NCBI RefSeq assembly: GCF_017948245.1 | Contig: NZ_CP072865.1 | Coordinates: forward strand, 3,745,501-3,809,500 | Direction: 5' to 3' | Length of the DNA: 64,000 bases | From: Rhizobium sp. NLR16a | GTDB lineage: Bacteria; Pseudomonadota; Alphaproteobacteria; Rhizobiales; Rhizobiaceae | Shown: positions 36,379-44,512 of the stretch, piece after piece | Numbering within the stretch: the stretch's first letter is position 1 | Layout: each line of letters starts with the position of its first letter | Program-made: the position numbers and the translations under genes | The notes under the pieces: model-generated | Database searches by the model: none | What the model was told of the DNA's origin: nothing | The model's input: the letters and a program-made list of their open reading frames with translations, nothing else

Positions 36379-37143
36379 ATGAACCGCTTAAACAACAAGG
36401 TCGCGATCGTTACCGGCGCAAGCTCCGGCATCGGCCGCGTCACGGCAAAGCTCTTTGCGGCCGAAGGTGCGAAGGTCGTCGTCGGCGCCCGTCGCGAGCG
36501 TGAACTCGACAGCCTGGTCGCGGAGATCGAGGCAGAAGGCGGCAAAGCCATTGCCGTTGCAGGCGACGTCCGCTCGGAAGATTATCATAAGGCGCTGGTC
36601 GCGGCTGCCGTCACCAACTACGGCAAGCTCGATATTGCCTTCAACAATGCCGGCATCATCGGCGAAGCTGGGCCGAGCACCGGTATCTCGGAAGCAGGCT
36701 TCAGCGAGGCACTGGCCGTCAATCTGACCGCCTCCTTTCTCGCTGCCAAGCATCAGATCGTCGCGATGACGAACAATGGCGGCGGCTCCGTGATCTTCAC
36801 CTCGACCTTCGTCGGCTACAGCTTCGCCTTTCCCGGCATTGCCGCCTATGCCGCCAGCAAATCCGGCCTGATCGGCCTGACGCAGGCGCTGGCCGCCGAG
36901 TTCGGACCGCAGGGCGTGCGCGTCAACGCCATCCTGCCGGGCGCCGTCGATACCGACATGTACCGCGACGTGAACAATACGCCCGACAAGCAGGCCGCCA
37001 TCACCAATATGCACGCGCTGAAACGCGTCGCGACACCGGATGAAGTCGCCCGCTCGGTACTCTACCTCGCCTCCGACGATGCGAGCTTCGTCACCGGTAC
37101 GGCCTCGCTGGTCGACGGCGGCATCTCGATCACCCGCAGTTGA
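36379..37143 (+). CDS. short-chain dehydrogenase/reductase, SDR family
   Basis: This 254-residue classical SDR has the cofactor motif TGASSGIG at residues about 13-20, NNAG in AFNNAGIIGEAG, and catalytic Ser...Tyr-x3-Lys in YAASKSG. ARRE after the second strand suggests NADP(H) preference. It ends in the common VDGGISITRS. Alcohol or ketone substrate unknown. It is divergently transcribed from the LysR gene, a likely regulator. Confidence 0.92.
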   Translation: MNRLNNKVAIVTGASSGIGRVTAKLFAAEGAKVVVGARRERELDSLVAEIEAEGGKAIAVAGDVRSEDYHKALVAAAVTNYGKLDIAFNNAGIIGEAGPSTGISEAGFSEALAVNLTASFLAAKHQIVAMTNNGGGSVIFTSTFVGYSFAFPGIAAYAASKSGLIGLTQALAAEFGPQGVRVNAILPGAVDTDMYRDVNNTPDKQAAITNMHALKRVATPDEVARSVLYLASDDASFVTGTASLVDGGISITRS

Positions 37144-37182
37144 GACCGGGCTGCCGCCATCGACCAGGGTCGGGCGCGGAAA

Positions 37183-37220
37183 GACCCCTCCCCCTTGTGG
37201 GGAGGGGTTGGGGAGGGGTC
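37183..37220. repeat. intergenic palindromic repeat
   Basis: GACCCCTCCCC (37183-37193) and GGGGAGGGGTC (37210-37220) are perfect 11-bp inverted arms around CCTTGTGGGGAGGGGTT-like sequence. The whole belongs to the CCCTCCCC-rich intergenic repeats seen in rhizobia. It lies between the SDR gene and coaBC. Confidence 0.55.
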
Positions 37221-37341
37221 CTCGCCGACGCAACCAGTCGCCCGTCTCGAGCAGATCCGATACCTGTCGTCCGCGCGATTGCATGTTCTCCGCCAAAGGC
37301 TTAGGGTCGAGGCCGGTCAGAAAAGCGACGGGTACAAGACC

Positions 37342-38550
37342 ATGGCTCTCAGCGGCAAACGCATCCTCCTCATCATCTCGGGCGGCATCGCCGCCTATAA
37401 GAGCCTGGATCTGATCCGCCGGCTGCGGGAGCGCGGCGCGAGCGTGCGTCCGGTCATGACCAAGGGGGCGCAGGAATTCGTCACGCCGCTTGCCGTCGGC
37501 GCTCTGGCTGCCGACCACGTCTTTGTCGATCTGTTTTCGCGGCAGGACGAACAGGATGTCGGCCATATCAGGCTGGCGCGCGACTGCGACCTCGTGCTGA
37601 TTGCCCCCGCCAGCGCCGACCTGATGGCGAAGATGGCGAACGGCCTAGCCGACGATCTCGCCTCGACCGTGCTTCTCGCGACCGACAGGCCGGTGCTGGC
37701 CGCACCAGCGATGAACCCCAGAATGTGGGCGCATCCGGCGACACGGCGCAATGCGGCGAGACTCAGGGACGACGGCGTGCGCTTCGTCGGGCCGATGGCC
37801 GGCGAGATGGCTGAGAGCCGGGAGGCGGGGCTCGGCCGGATGGCGGAGCCGCCGGCGATCGTCGCGGCGGCCGACACCATGCTCGAGGAGGGGGAAAAGC
37901 CGCTGAAAGGACGCAAGGCGATCGTCACCTCGGGACCGACCCATGAGCCGATCGATCCGGTGCGCTATATCGCCAACCGCTCCTCCGGCCGGCAGGGGCA
38001 CGCGATCGCCGCAGCCCTGGCGAAGCTCGGAGCCGACGTGACGCTGGTCTCCGGGCCGGTGTCGATCGCCGACCCGATCGGCACCAATGTTGTCCATGTC
38101 GAGCGGGCCGAGGAGATGCGCGATGCCGTGCTGGCGGCGCTGCCGGCCGATATCGCCGTGATGGTGGCGGCGGTGGCAGACTGGCGGGTGGCCTCGGCCG
38201 CCGACCAGAAACTGAAGAAACATCCGGGTGAATCCATTCCGACGCTGGCGCTGACCGAGAACCCAGACATCTTGAAGACCCTCGGACATCACACGATGCG
38301 ACCGAGGCTGGTGATCGGCTTTGCCGCCGAGACGCAGGACGTGGAAAGCAATGCCAAGGCGAAGCTCGAGCGAAAGGGCGCCGACCTGATCGTCGCCAAT
38401 GACGTTTCTCCTGCGACCGGCATCATGGGCGGCAGCCGCAACAGCGTCAAACTCATTCGCCACGACGGCGTCGAGCAATGGCCAGACCTGACGAAGGAAG
38501 AGGTCGCCGAAAGGCTGGCGGCGCTGATCGCCGAACGCTTCCGCGCATAA
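37342..38550 (+). CDS. coaBC: bifunctional phosphopantothenoylcysteine decarboxylase/phosphopantothenate-cysteine ligase CoaBC
   Basis: This 402-residue bifunctional enzyme of coenzyme A synthesis. The N-terminal flavoprotein decarboxylase shows GKRILLIISGGIAAYKSLDLIRRL, LAPASADLMAKMANG-type and PAMNPRMWAHPATRRN motifs. The C-terminal CTP-dependent ligase (from about residue 190) shows GPTHEPIDPVRYIANRSSGRQGHAIA and KKHPGESIPTLALTENPDIL. ATG 37342 gives the canonical N-terminus. The open frame further upstream runs through the repeat. Confidence 0.95.
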   Translation: MALSGKRILLIISGGIAAYKSLDLIRRLRERGASVRPVMTKGAQEFVTPLAVGALAADHVFVDLFSRQDEQDVGHIRLARDCDLVLIAPASADLMAKMANGLADDLASTVLLATDRPVLAAPAMNPRMWAHPATRRNAARLRDDGVRFVGPMAGEMAESREAGLGRMAEPPAIVAAADTMLEEGEKPLKGRKAIVTSGPTHEPIDPVRYIANRSSGRQGHAIAAALAKLGADVTLVSGPVSIADPIGTNVVHVERAEEMRDAVLAALPADIAVMVAAVADWRVASAADQKLKKHPGESIPTLALTENPDILKTLGHHTMRPRLVIGFAAETQDVESNAKAKLERKGADLIVANDVSPATGIMGGSRNSVKLIRHDGVEQWPDLTKEEVAERLAALIAERFRA

Positions 38551-38587
38551 TCCCTCATCGAAAATCGATCCCGTTTTTCGGAAAGGA

Positions 38588-39400
38588 TTATGCCGAGACA
38601 GCCATGCGTTGCGATTTGGCTTTGCTCGGCTTTTCCGGCCGGAATTCCGCGACATCGATACTGTTTTTGCCGACGATGACGGCGCTGCCATCAGGAATCT
38701 CCGCCCAGGCGTCGACATCGTCGTTCAACGGTTCGGAGACCAGGCAGTAGCCGGCACCGACGGGCGAGGCATAGAGCGTCGGCGCCTTGCGATCCGTGGC
38801 ATAGCGGATCGCATAGAGCGACTTGCCGTCGGAGAAGGCGGCGGTAAAGCGCAGCAGGATCGAGCCGATGGTGTTTTCGGCCAGATCCTCGACGAAACCA
38901 ATCATTTCAGCCATAGCGGCGATCGGCGCCTCGCGCAGGCCGAATTGCAGCGCCAGCAAGAACATCAGCTCGGAATCGGTCGTGCCGCTGCGGGCATTGA
39001 ACAGCTCGTCGTCAAGCGTCGCCTCCATCGGCCGGCGCAAGCGCTCGAAGCCCGATATCTGGCCGTTGTGCATGAATGACCAAGTATCGTGGGTAAAGGG
39101 ATGGCAATTGTCCCGGCGCGTGCCGCCGCCGGTGGCGGCGCGGACATGGGCGAGGAAGAGCGGCGAGCGGATCTGCCGCGCCAGGCTCTTGAGATTGCAA
39201 TCCGACCAGGCCGGCAGGATATCGCGGTAGCGGCCGGGCTCGGGCCTGTCGCCATACCAGGCGATGCCGAAGCCGTCGCCATTGGTCGCCGTCTTGGCGC
39301 GGGTGGCGCAATGGGACTGCTCGATCAGCGAATGGGCGGGCGAGGATACCAGCTCCTCAAGGTAGAGAGGGTCTCCGCGATAGGCTGCCCAGCGACACAT
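38588..39400 (-). CDS. class II glutamine amidotransferase
   Basis: This 270-residue Ntn-type amidotransferase is of the YafJ/EgtC-like group. The start at 39400 (MCRWAAYRGDPLYLEELV) is decided by the catalytic Cys, which must be residue 2 after Met removal. The longer frame to 39460 would bury it. GDGFGIAWYG and FLAHVRAATGGGTRRDNCHPFTHDTWSFMHNGQISG are the glutamine-binding motifs. There is no synthase domain. EgtC is a family member in ergothioneine synthesis, but egtABD genes are absent here, so the function is left open. Confidence 0.87.
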   Translation of the reverse strand: MCRWAAYRGDPLYLEELVSSPAHSLIEQSHCATRAKTATNGDGFGIAWYGDRPEPGRYRDILPAWSDCNLKSLARQIRSPLFLAHVRAATGGGTRRDNCHPFTHDTWSFMHNGQISGFERLRRPMEATLDDELFNARSGTTDSELMFLLALQFGLREAPIAAMAEMIGFVEDLAENTIGSILLRFTAAFSDGKSLYAIRYATDRKAPTLYASPVGAGYCLVSEPLNDDVDAWAEIPDGSAVIVGKNSIDVAEFRPEKPSKAKSQRMAVSA

Positions 39401-39670
39401 GGCTCTTTTGCTCCGGAACCCGCGGCATCGGCGGGCATGCTCTAAATTGTCGAACGCCACGGCTAATAACAGCTTAACGCGCGACTGATTTGCAGGCCGA
39501 TCATGACGGTTTGGTGACCGAGTGGAACTTCAAATTCGGCAAAAGCCTGTGTTCTTTTGTGAACGCGGGTCCGACCCAGGTGGATGTCTCGAGTGCAATT
39601 TCTTCTTGCATCTGGCGCGAATCGTCCTACCTTTTCCCTATCAGCAACAGAACGAAAGGAAGGTGATCCA

Positions 39671-39742
39671 ATGTCTAATGAGATTTCGGACCTCGTATCG
39701 GGCATGGAAGTGGTGATGAAAGCGAGGCAGCCCTCGCTCTAA
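39671..39742 (+). CDS. possible 23-residue small ORF or structured small RNA
   Basis: ATG 39671 opens a 23-codon frame (MSNEISDLVSGMEVVMKARQ..) preceded by an unusually strong AGGAAGG ribosome site. Its last codons form the 7-bp hairpin AGCGAGG/CCTCGCT, and CCTTCCT shortly after the stop could pair with the ribosome site. A strong terminator ends the unit at about 39827. This could be a small protein, a leader peptide or a non-coding RNA. I do not recognise a family. Confidence 0.4.
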   Translation: MSNEISDLVSGMEVVMKARQPSL

Positions 39743-39800
39743 GACCCGCCTTCCTGGGGCTGCTTTGACAGTCCAGGCCAGTTCGAGGCCAAACTCATGG

Positions 39801-39827
39801 AAAGGGTCGCCGAGGCGGCCCTTTTTT
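39801..39827 (+). terminator. rho-independent terminator
   Basis: AAAGGGUCGCC pairs with GGCGGCCCUUU (one G-U wobble), followed by six Ts. No gene longer than 23 codons precedes it on this strand, so it implies a short transcript from the 39.6-kb region. Confidence 0.8.
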
Positions 39828-39865
39828 GTTGCCTGAGTTTCCGACATTGACGCATGATCGGAATT

Positions 39866-39906
39866 CTTCTACTCATAAAGTCATCTGATGACTTTATGAG
39901 TAGAAG
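39866..39906. promoter_or_regulatory. 41-bp perfect palindrome at the gntR start, probable operator
   Basis: Two 20-bp arms, CTTCTACTCATAAAGTCATC and its exact complement, flank a single central T. The right arm ends one base before the gntR ATG. The core GTCATC-T-GATGAC has the dyad spacing expected of FCD-type GntR operators, so autorepression is likely. As RNA it would form a 20-bp hairpin covering the normal ribosome binding position. Confidence 0.7.
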
Positions 39907-40584
39907 ATGCAGGCGCTCAGCAAGACCAATCTCGCCGATGAGGCGATCGAGGCAATCCGCAGCGACATTGTCGGCAAGCGCTGGGCAGTCGGCGACAAGC
40001 TGCCGAACGAGGCCTCGTTGTCGGCCATGCTCTCCGTCAGCCGCGGCACGGTGCGCGAGGCAGTGCGGGTTCTTGTCTCCCAGGGTTATCTCGAAACCCG
40101 GCAGGGGTCGGGCACCTATGTGCGTTCGACCAGCGACGCCGGCCGGCCGCTGACCATGGCGCGGCGCGCCAGCCTGCGCGATCAATTCGAAGCGCGCTTA
40201 GCACTCGATGTCGAGGCGGCACGACTGACAGCAATGCGCAAGACGCCGGAGACGATTGCCGAGCTGCGCCGGCTGCTGAACGAACGCGGCAGTTACGCCG
40301 GCGGCGATGAAGCCGCCTTCATCGAACGGGACCTCGCCTTCCACAAGGCGGTCATCGCTGCTTCCGGCAATCGGGCGATGATCGAGATCTACGATTTCTT
40401 CTCGGCTTCGATCGCCGACACGATTGCGGCGACGCTCGGCAAGGATATTCCCGAACCCGACATGCAGGCGCATGTCGATATCGTCGATGCGATCGACACC
40501 GGCGATCCCGGCCAGGCGGATGCGGCGGTGCGCCGATTCATGGCGCCCGTTCTTGCTGCACTCGATCGGATGATCCTGTCATGA
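39907..40584 (+). CDS. GntR-family (FadR/FCD subgroup) transcriptional regulator
   Basis: This 225-residue regulator has an N-terminal winged helix (LADEAIEAIRSDIVGKRWAVGDKLPNEASLSAMLSVSRGTVREAVRVLVSQGYLETRQGSGTY in overlapping segments, residues about 6-70). It is followed by a helical FCD effector domain with metal-binding-type residues in FIERDLAFHKAVIAASGN and HVDIVDAI. The start ATG directly abuts a 41-bp palindrome, leaving no free Shine-Dalgarno. It overlaps the downstream MFS gene by ATGA, so the regulator probably controls that transporter in response to its substrate. Confidence 0.9.
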   Translation: MQALSKTNLADEAIEAIRSDIVGKRWAVGDKLPNEASLSAMLSVSRGTVREAVRVLVSQGYLETRQGSGTYVRSTSDAGRPLTMARRASLRDQFEARLALDVEAARLTAMRKTPETIAELRRLLNERGSYAGGDEAAFIERDLAFHKAVIAASGNRAMIEIYDFFSASIADTIAATLGKDIPEPDMQAHVDIVDAIDTGDPGQADAAVRRFMAPVLAALDRMILS

Positions 40585-41870
40585 ACACGCCTTCCAACAA
40601 TGCCGCCATCACGCTTGACGTGGCCGACGAATTGCTGATCGATGCCGAGGCAGGCAGCTTTCCCGCCCCGCAGGCAGTGCCGGTACGGGATGGAGCAGAC
40701 AGTTTGCTGCTCGGCGCCAGCCTCGTGCTGATCGCTTTCAACCTGCGCCCGGTCTTTTCGAGCGCCTCGGCGCTGCTGCCGGAGATCCGCTCCGAACTCG
40801 GGCTGAGCGCGCTTGGCGCCAGTCTGCTGACGACGCTTCCGGTCGTCTGCCTCGGCGTCTTCTCGCCGCTTGCGCCTCGTCTTGCCCAGCGCATCGGAAC
40901 CGAACGCACACTGCTCGGCGTTGTCCTGCTGCTTGCGCTCGGCACAGCCATGCGCGGGCTTTCCTCCGTGCCGCTGCTCTTTATCGGCACGGCCCTTGCC
41001 GGTGCCTGCATCGCCGTCGGCAACGTGTTGCTGCCGGGACTGGTGAAGCGGGACTTCCCCACGCGCGCCGCGCTGATGACCGGCTTTTATACGATGGCGC
41101 TCTGCGCAGGTGCTGCCAGTGCGGCCGGGCTGACGCTGCCGATCGAACATGCGCTCGGCGGCTCTCTCCAAGGCGCGCTCGCCGCCTGGGCGCTGCCGGC
41201 GCTCGCCGTCGGCCTCATCTGGTTGCCGCAGGTCCTTCGCGGCGGTGCCGAAGCAAGGCGAAACGGCTTTCGCGTCGACGGACTCTGGCGGGACCGGCTG
41301 GCCTGGCAGGTGACGCTGTTCATGGGGCTGCAATCGGCGCTTGCCTACTGCGTCTTCGGCTGGCTGGTTCCCATCCTGCGCGAACGCGGGCTCGACGGCG
41401 TCACGGCCGGGGCGATCGTTTCGCTCTCGGTGATGGTGCAGGCGGCCTCCTGCCTCGTTGTGCCGCATATCGCCGTGCGCGGCCGCGATCAGCGATTGAT
41501 CAATGCCGGCCTCTGCGGCGTCGCCGTCACCGCTCTGCTCGGGCTGCTCTTTGCGCCGCTTTCGAGCGTCTGGCTGTGGGCGGTGCTGCAGGGCATCGGC
41601 CAGGGCGGACTGATCGCGGCCGCCATGACGACGATCGTGCTGCGCTCGCGCGATCCCGATGTGGCCGCCCATCTCTCCGGCATGGCGCAATGCGTCGGCT
41701 ATCTGCTCGCCGCAATCGGCCCGCTGATCGTCGGCCTCATCCGTGGCTGGACCGGAAGCTTTTCCTGGTGCGCGGTTCTGTTCATCGCGCTCGGGCTGGG
41801 GGCCGCGATCAACGGCTGGAGGGCCGGCCGAGCGCTGGAGGTGAATGTGCACGCGGTCGAGAAAGTCTAG
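40581..41870 (+). CDS. MFS transporter, CynX/NimT-like
   Basis: This is a 429-residue major facilitator with twelve predicted helices. The N-terminus is a hydrophilic stretch of about 40 residues, then LLGASLVLIAFNLRPVFSSASALLPEIRSELGLS, a pattern typical of the CynX/NimT (cyanate, 2-nitroimidazole) branch. It is translationally coupled to gntR. The true substrate is unknown; CynX names in this family are by homology only. Confidence 0.87.
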   Translation: MNTPSNNAAITLDVADELLIDAEAGSFPAPQAVPVRDGADSLLLGASLVLIAFNLRPVFSSASALLPEIRSELGLSALGASLLTTLPVVCLGVFSPLAPRLAQRIGTERTLLGVVLLLALGTAMRGLSSVPLLFIGTALAGACIAVGNVLLPGLVKRDFPTRAALMTGFYTMALCAGAASAAGLTLPIEHALGGSLQGALAAWALPALAVGLIWLPQVLRGGAEARRNGFRVDGLWRDRLAWQVTLFMGLQSALAYCVFGWLVPILRERGLDGVTAGAIVSLSVMVQAASCLVVPHIAVRGRDQRLINAGLCGVAVTALLGLLFAPLSSVWLWAVLQGIGQGGLIAAAMTTIVLRSRDPDVAAHLSGMAQCVGYLLAAIGPLIVGLIRGWTGSFSWCAVLFIALGLGAAINGWRAGRALEVNVHAVEKV

Positions 41871-41958
41871 CCCCACCGGTCCATCACCATCTCTTGATGC
41901 CGGTCGCCAGCCGCGGATGCTACGCTATCTCAGCCTGCATCCGCCCGGAGGACAAATC

Positions 41959-43485
41959 GTGCGCATACGAACCCTGTTTCTGCTCACCGCGTTGATGGCG
42001 TCGCTGGGGCCTGCCCTTTCCCCAGCGCAGGAAAGCGGCGGGCGCCAGGCAAATGTCGAGCGCAGTGCGCGCGACGGCGTGCTGAAGCTGCTGCCGGCCG
42101 ACTCCGTCACGGAGCACGAGTTGACGGTCGACGGCCGGAAGATCGCCTACACCGCGACCGCCGGCACTCTCGATCTCTTCGGTCAGGACGGAGCGCAAAC
42201 CGGCGCGATCTTCTACACCGCCTATGTCGCCAGCGGTGGCGGGTCGGATCGGCCGCTGACCTTTGCCTTCAACGGCGGGCCGGGCGCGGCCTCCGCCTTT
42301 CTGCATCTCGGGCTGGTCGGGCCCAAAGTGCTCGATTTCGGGCCGCAGGCACGTGACGGCGCCCATGCGAAACTCGTCGATAACGAGCAAAGCTGGCTCG
42401 ATTTTACCGATCTCGTGCTGATCGATCCGATCGGGACCGGCTGGAGCCGGACGGCGAAGGCGGACGACGCCTCCAACTATTACAACGTCAACTCGGATGC
42501 CCAGAGCATCGCCAAGGCGATCGCGCTCTATGTCGCGCATAATAATCGTTCCAACTCGCCGAAATATCTGCTCGGCGAAAGCTATGGCGGTTTCCGCGCC
42601 GCCAAGGTCGCCTCCGCCCTGCAGGAAAGCCAGGGCATCGTCGTCGCCGGCGCCGTGATGCTCTCGCCGCTGCTCGAAGGGCAGCTGATGTTCAATGCCG
42701 ACCAGTTCGCGCTCGGCGCGGCGCTCGAGCTACCATCGCTGGCTGCGGCCGAACTCGACCGGCAAAATGGCTTTACCGAGGAGAAGCAGAGGCAAGCGGA
42801 GCGTTTCGCGCTCGGCGACTATTTGACGACGCTCGCCGGCCCGCCGCCGACGGGCGCCGATGCCGCAGCCTTCTATGGCAGAATCGCCGGGCTAACCGGC
42901 ATTCCGCAGGATATCGTCGCCCGCAATCGCGGTTTCCTCGGCAATTCCTTCGTCAAGCACTCGGACGGCGGCGGCCAGGTGGCAAGCCCCTACGATGCTT
43001 CCTTCGCGGCGCCCGATCCCTATCCGGAATCCGATTACGACCGCGGCGATGACGCCATCCTCGATGGCTTCACGCGCGCCTATGGCGGCGCCTTCGCCGA
43101 TTATGCCCGTAACGAGCTCGGCTTCAAAACCGAAATGACCTATTCGCTGCTCGACAGCGACATCAGCCGGCGCTGGGACTGGGGCGGCGGCCGCGGCGGG
43201 TCACGCCTCCAGGCGAGCGCCACCGACGACATCCGGCAGCTGCTCGCTTCGAACGCGGCCTTCCATCTGCTGATCGCACATGGCTACAGCGATCTGGTGA
43301 CGCCGTACAGCGTCAGCCGCTATGTGGTCGACCACCTGCCGCCATCGCTCGCCAGTGTCCGTGTCGGGCTGAAACTCTACCATGGCGGCCATATGTTCTA
43401 CACAAGTGCCGATGAACGGGCCGCCTTTACGGCGGATGCCAAGACCTTCTATGCCGCCCGCCCGGCCGCACAGCCGGCGGATTGA
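41959..43485 (+). CDS. secreted serine carboxypeptidase-like peptidase, S10 family
   Basis: This 508-residue protein starts with a clear Sec signal peptide (MRIRTLFLLTALMASLGPALSPA), so it is probably periplasmic. S10 motifs are present: FAFNGGPGAASAFLHLG (oxyanion), GESYGGFR with nucleophile Ser208, HGYSDLVTPY with Asp445 and YHGGHMFY with His478. Bacterial S10 homologues are less studied than yeast carboxypeptidase Y; the substrate is unknown. GTG 41959 is chosen because GGAGGA lies upstream at proper distance and the signal peptide follows. Confidence 0.88.
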   Translation: MRIRTLFLLTALMASLGPALSPAQESGGRQANVERSARDGVLKLLPADSVTEHELTVDGRKIAYTATAGTLDLFGQDGAQTGAIFYTAYVASGGGSDRPLTFAFNGGPGAASAFLHLGLVGPKVLDFGPQARDGAHAKLVDNEQSWLDFTDLVLIDPIGTGWSRTAKADDASNYYNVNSDAQSIAKAIALYVAHNNRSNSPKYLLGESYGGFRAAKVASALQESQGIVVAGAVMLSPLLEGQLMFNADQFALGAALELPSLAAAELDRQNGFTEEKQRQAERFALGDYLTTLAGPPPTGADAAAFYGRIAGLTGIPQDIVARNRGFLGNSFVKHSDGGGQVASPYDASFAAPDPYPESDYDRGDDAILDGFTRAYGGAFADYARNELGFKTEMTYSLLDSDISRRWDWGGGRGGSRLQASATDDIRQLLASNAAFHLLIAHGYSDLVTPYSVSRYVVDHLPPSLASVRVGLKLYHGGHMFYTSADERAAFTADAKTFYAARPAAQPAD

Positions 43486-43495
43486 GGAGTTGCCG

Positions 43496-43891
43496 ATGCA
43501 TATAACGGGAGGATGTCATTGCGGCGCGATCCGCTATCAGGCGGAGATCGATCCCGAGCGGGTGTCGATCTGCCACTGCACCGATTGCCAGCGACTGACG
43601 GGCTCGGCCTACCGCGTCACCGCCCCGGCGCAAAGCTTCACGCTTGTTTCGGGTGAACCGCGCAGCTATGCGAAACATGGCGACAGCGGCGCCCTCAGCC
43701 GGCAATTCTTCTGTGCGAATTGCGGATCACCGCTCTACCGCACGGATGGCGAAGGCGGCTCGATCGGCATCCGTGTCGGCAGCATCGACCAGCGGCGGGA
43801 CCTGACGCCAAGGAAGCAGATATGGTGCCGGTCGGCCCTGCCGTGGGTGGAAAATCTTCAGCCGCTGGCGCGAATTGATGGCGAGGACTAG
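43496..43891 (+). CDS. GFA family zinc-binding protein (CENP-V/glutathione-dependent formaldehyde-activating type)
   Basis: This 131-residue protein shows the GFA cysteine pattern: GGCHCGAIRY, then CHCTDCQRLTGS, then FFCANCGSPLYR, and an ending PWVENL. The paired CxC and CxxC motifs bind structural and catalytic zinc. The family name refers to Gfa of Paracoccus, but most members have no tested function. It lies 10 bases after the peptidase gene and may be co-transcribed with it. Confidence 0.88.
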   Translation: MHITGGCHCGAIRYQAEIDPERVSICHCTDCQRLTGSAYRVTAPAQSFTLVSGEPRSYAKHGDSGALSRQFFCANCGSPLYRTDGEGGSIGIRVGSIDQRRDLTPRKQIWCRSALPWVENLQPLARIDGED

Positions 43892-44512
43892 CGGAAGCAG
43901 GACGACCAGGACTGTCGAACGAGACGGTAGACCGGATTCGGTTACACCCGCTTGGTCCGCATGTCGAGTTGCGAGCCCACCACGGTGATGAGCCGCCTGT
44001 GGCGAGAGCGCAAGCCAAAGGCCACGCTCTTCGAGCGCCGGTTCACGACTTCTACTGGCCTTCCCAGAACTGAGCAGTGTGAATCCGAGCGTCACGCGAT
44101 CACCAAAAAAGAGAACCCGTTAATATTGCTCCGCTTTTAGCTCGAACTGGCTAAGTGCATCTAAGATCAATTTATAGTATACAGGAAACGGGGGGAGAAT
44201 CGCGCATACGTCGCGGCGAGATACCGCAATACCCAACGCATTTCTTCTGAATTTTGCAGCCTCGTATTGCATTTCTTTGGATGTAATCTTCAGAGATTCT
44301 ATTGCGACGGCCGTAGATTGGGACTTTAGCCGTAACGCGTATAGGGGCTTTGGTCTTAATACCCTCCAACTGTGAATGAGCTGGCCCTCTCGATCGACGG
44401 CAATCGCAGTCGATCGAGAGCTCTAGTTCAATACGCAAGAGGGTGGGTCCGGGAATGCAGTTCGGCTTCCGGGCTCTGTGACCCTCTGCGAGCTAGCCGA
44501 GGGAGAAGCTCC
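43892..44512. other. upstream region of the type I secretion locus
   Basis: About 620 bases without a recognisable gene. The part from about 44100 to 44370 is distinctly AT-richer than the surroundings. A 12-bp inverted repeat lies at 44387-44420. Short frames on both strands here have no family resemblance and look spurious. A promoter for the secretion substrate is expected in this stretch. Confidence 0.45.
44387..44420. promoter_or_regulatory. 12-bp inverted repeat upstream of the secreted repeat protein
   Basis: CTCTCGATCGAC (44387-44398) and GTCGATCGAGAG (44409-44420) are exact complements separated by ten bases, 92 bases before the start of the 1185-residue protein. This could be an operator or a leader hairpin. 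No T-run follows, so it is not a simple terminator. Confidence 0.45.

Larger units (their letters stand above)
39401..39906. other. region between the amidotransferase and gntR genes
   Basis: About 500 bases with no ordinary gene. It holds a possible small ORF or structured RNA with its own terminator (39671-39827) and the 41-bp palindrome that abuts gntR. TTGCAT with a 16-base gap to TACCTT near 39607-39634 could be a promoter for the small transcript. The first 200 bases show nothing I can identify. Confidence 0.45.

Noticed and set aside
38588..39400. EgtC of ergothioneine synthesis, given the nearby degradation operon.
   Set aside because: Only the general class II amidotransferase fold is visible, no egtA, egtB or egtD gene is present, and similar stand-alone proteins (YafJ) are common.
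39463..39705. 80-codon minus-strand frame between the amidotransferase and gntR genes.
   Set aside because: No ribosome site and no recognisable domain; it overlaps the better-supported small plus-strand unit.
43695..44438. Several short frames on both strands before the secreted repeat protein, possibly a transposase relic.
   Set aside because: None showed a transposase motif, terminal repeats or target duplications.
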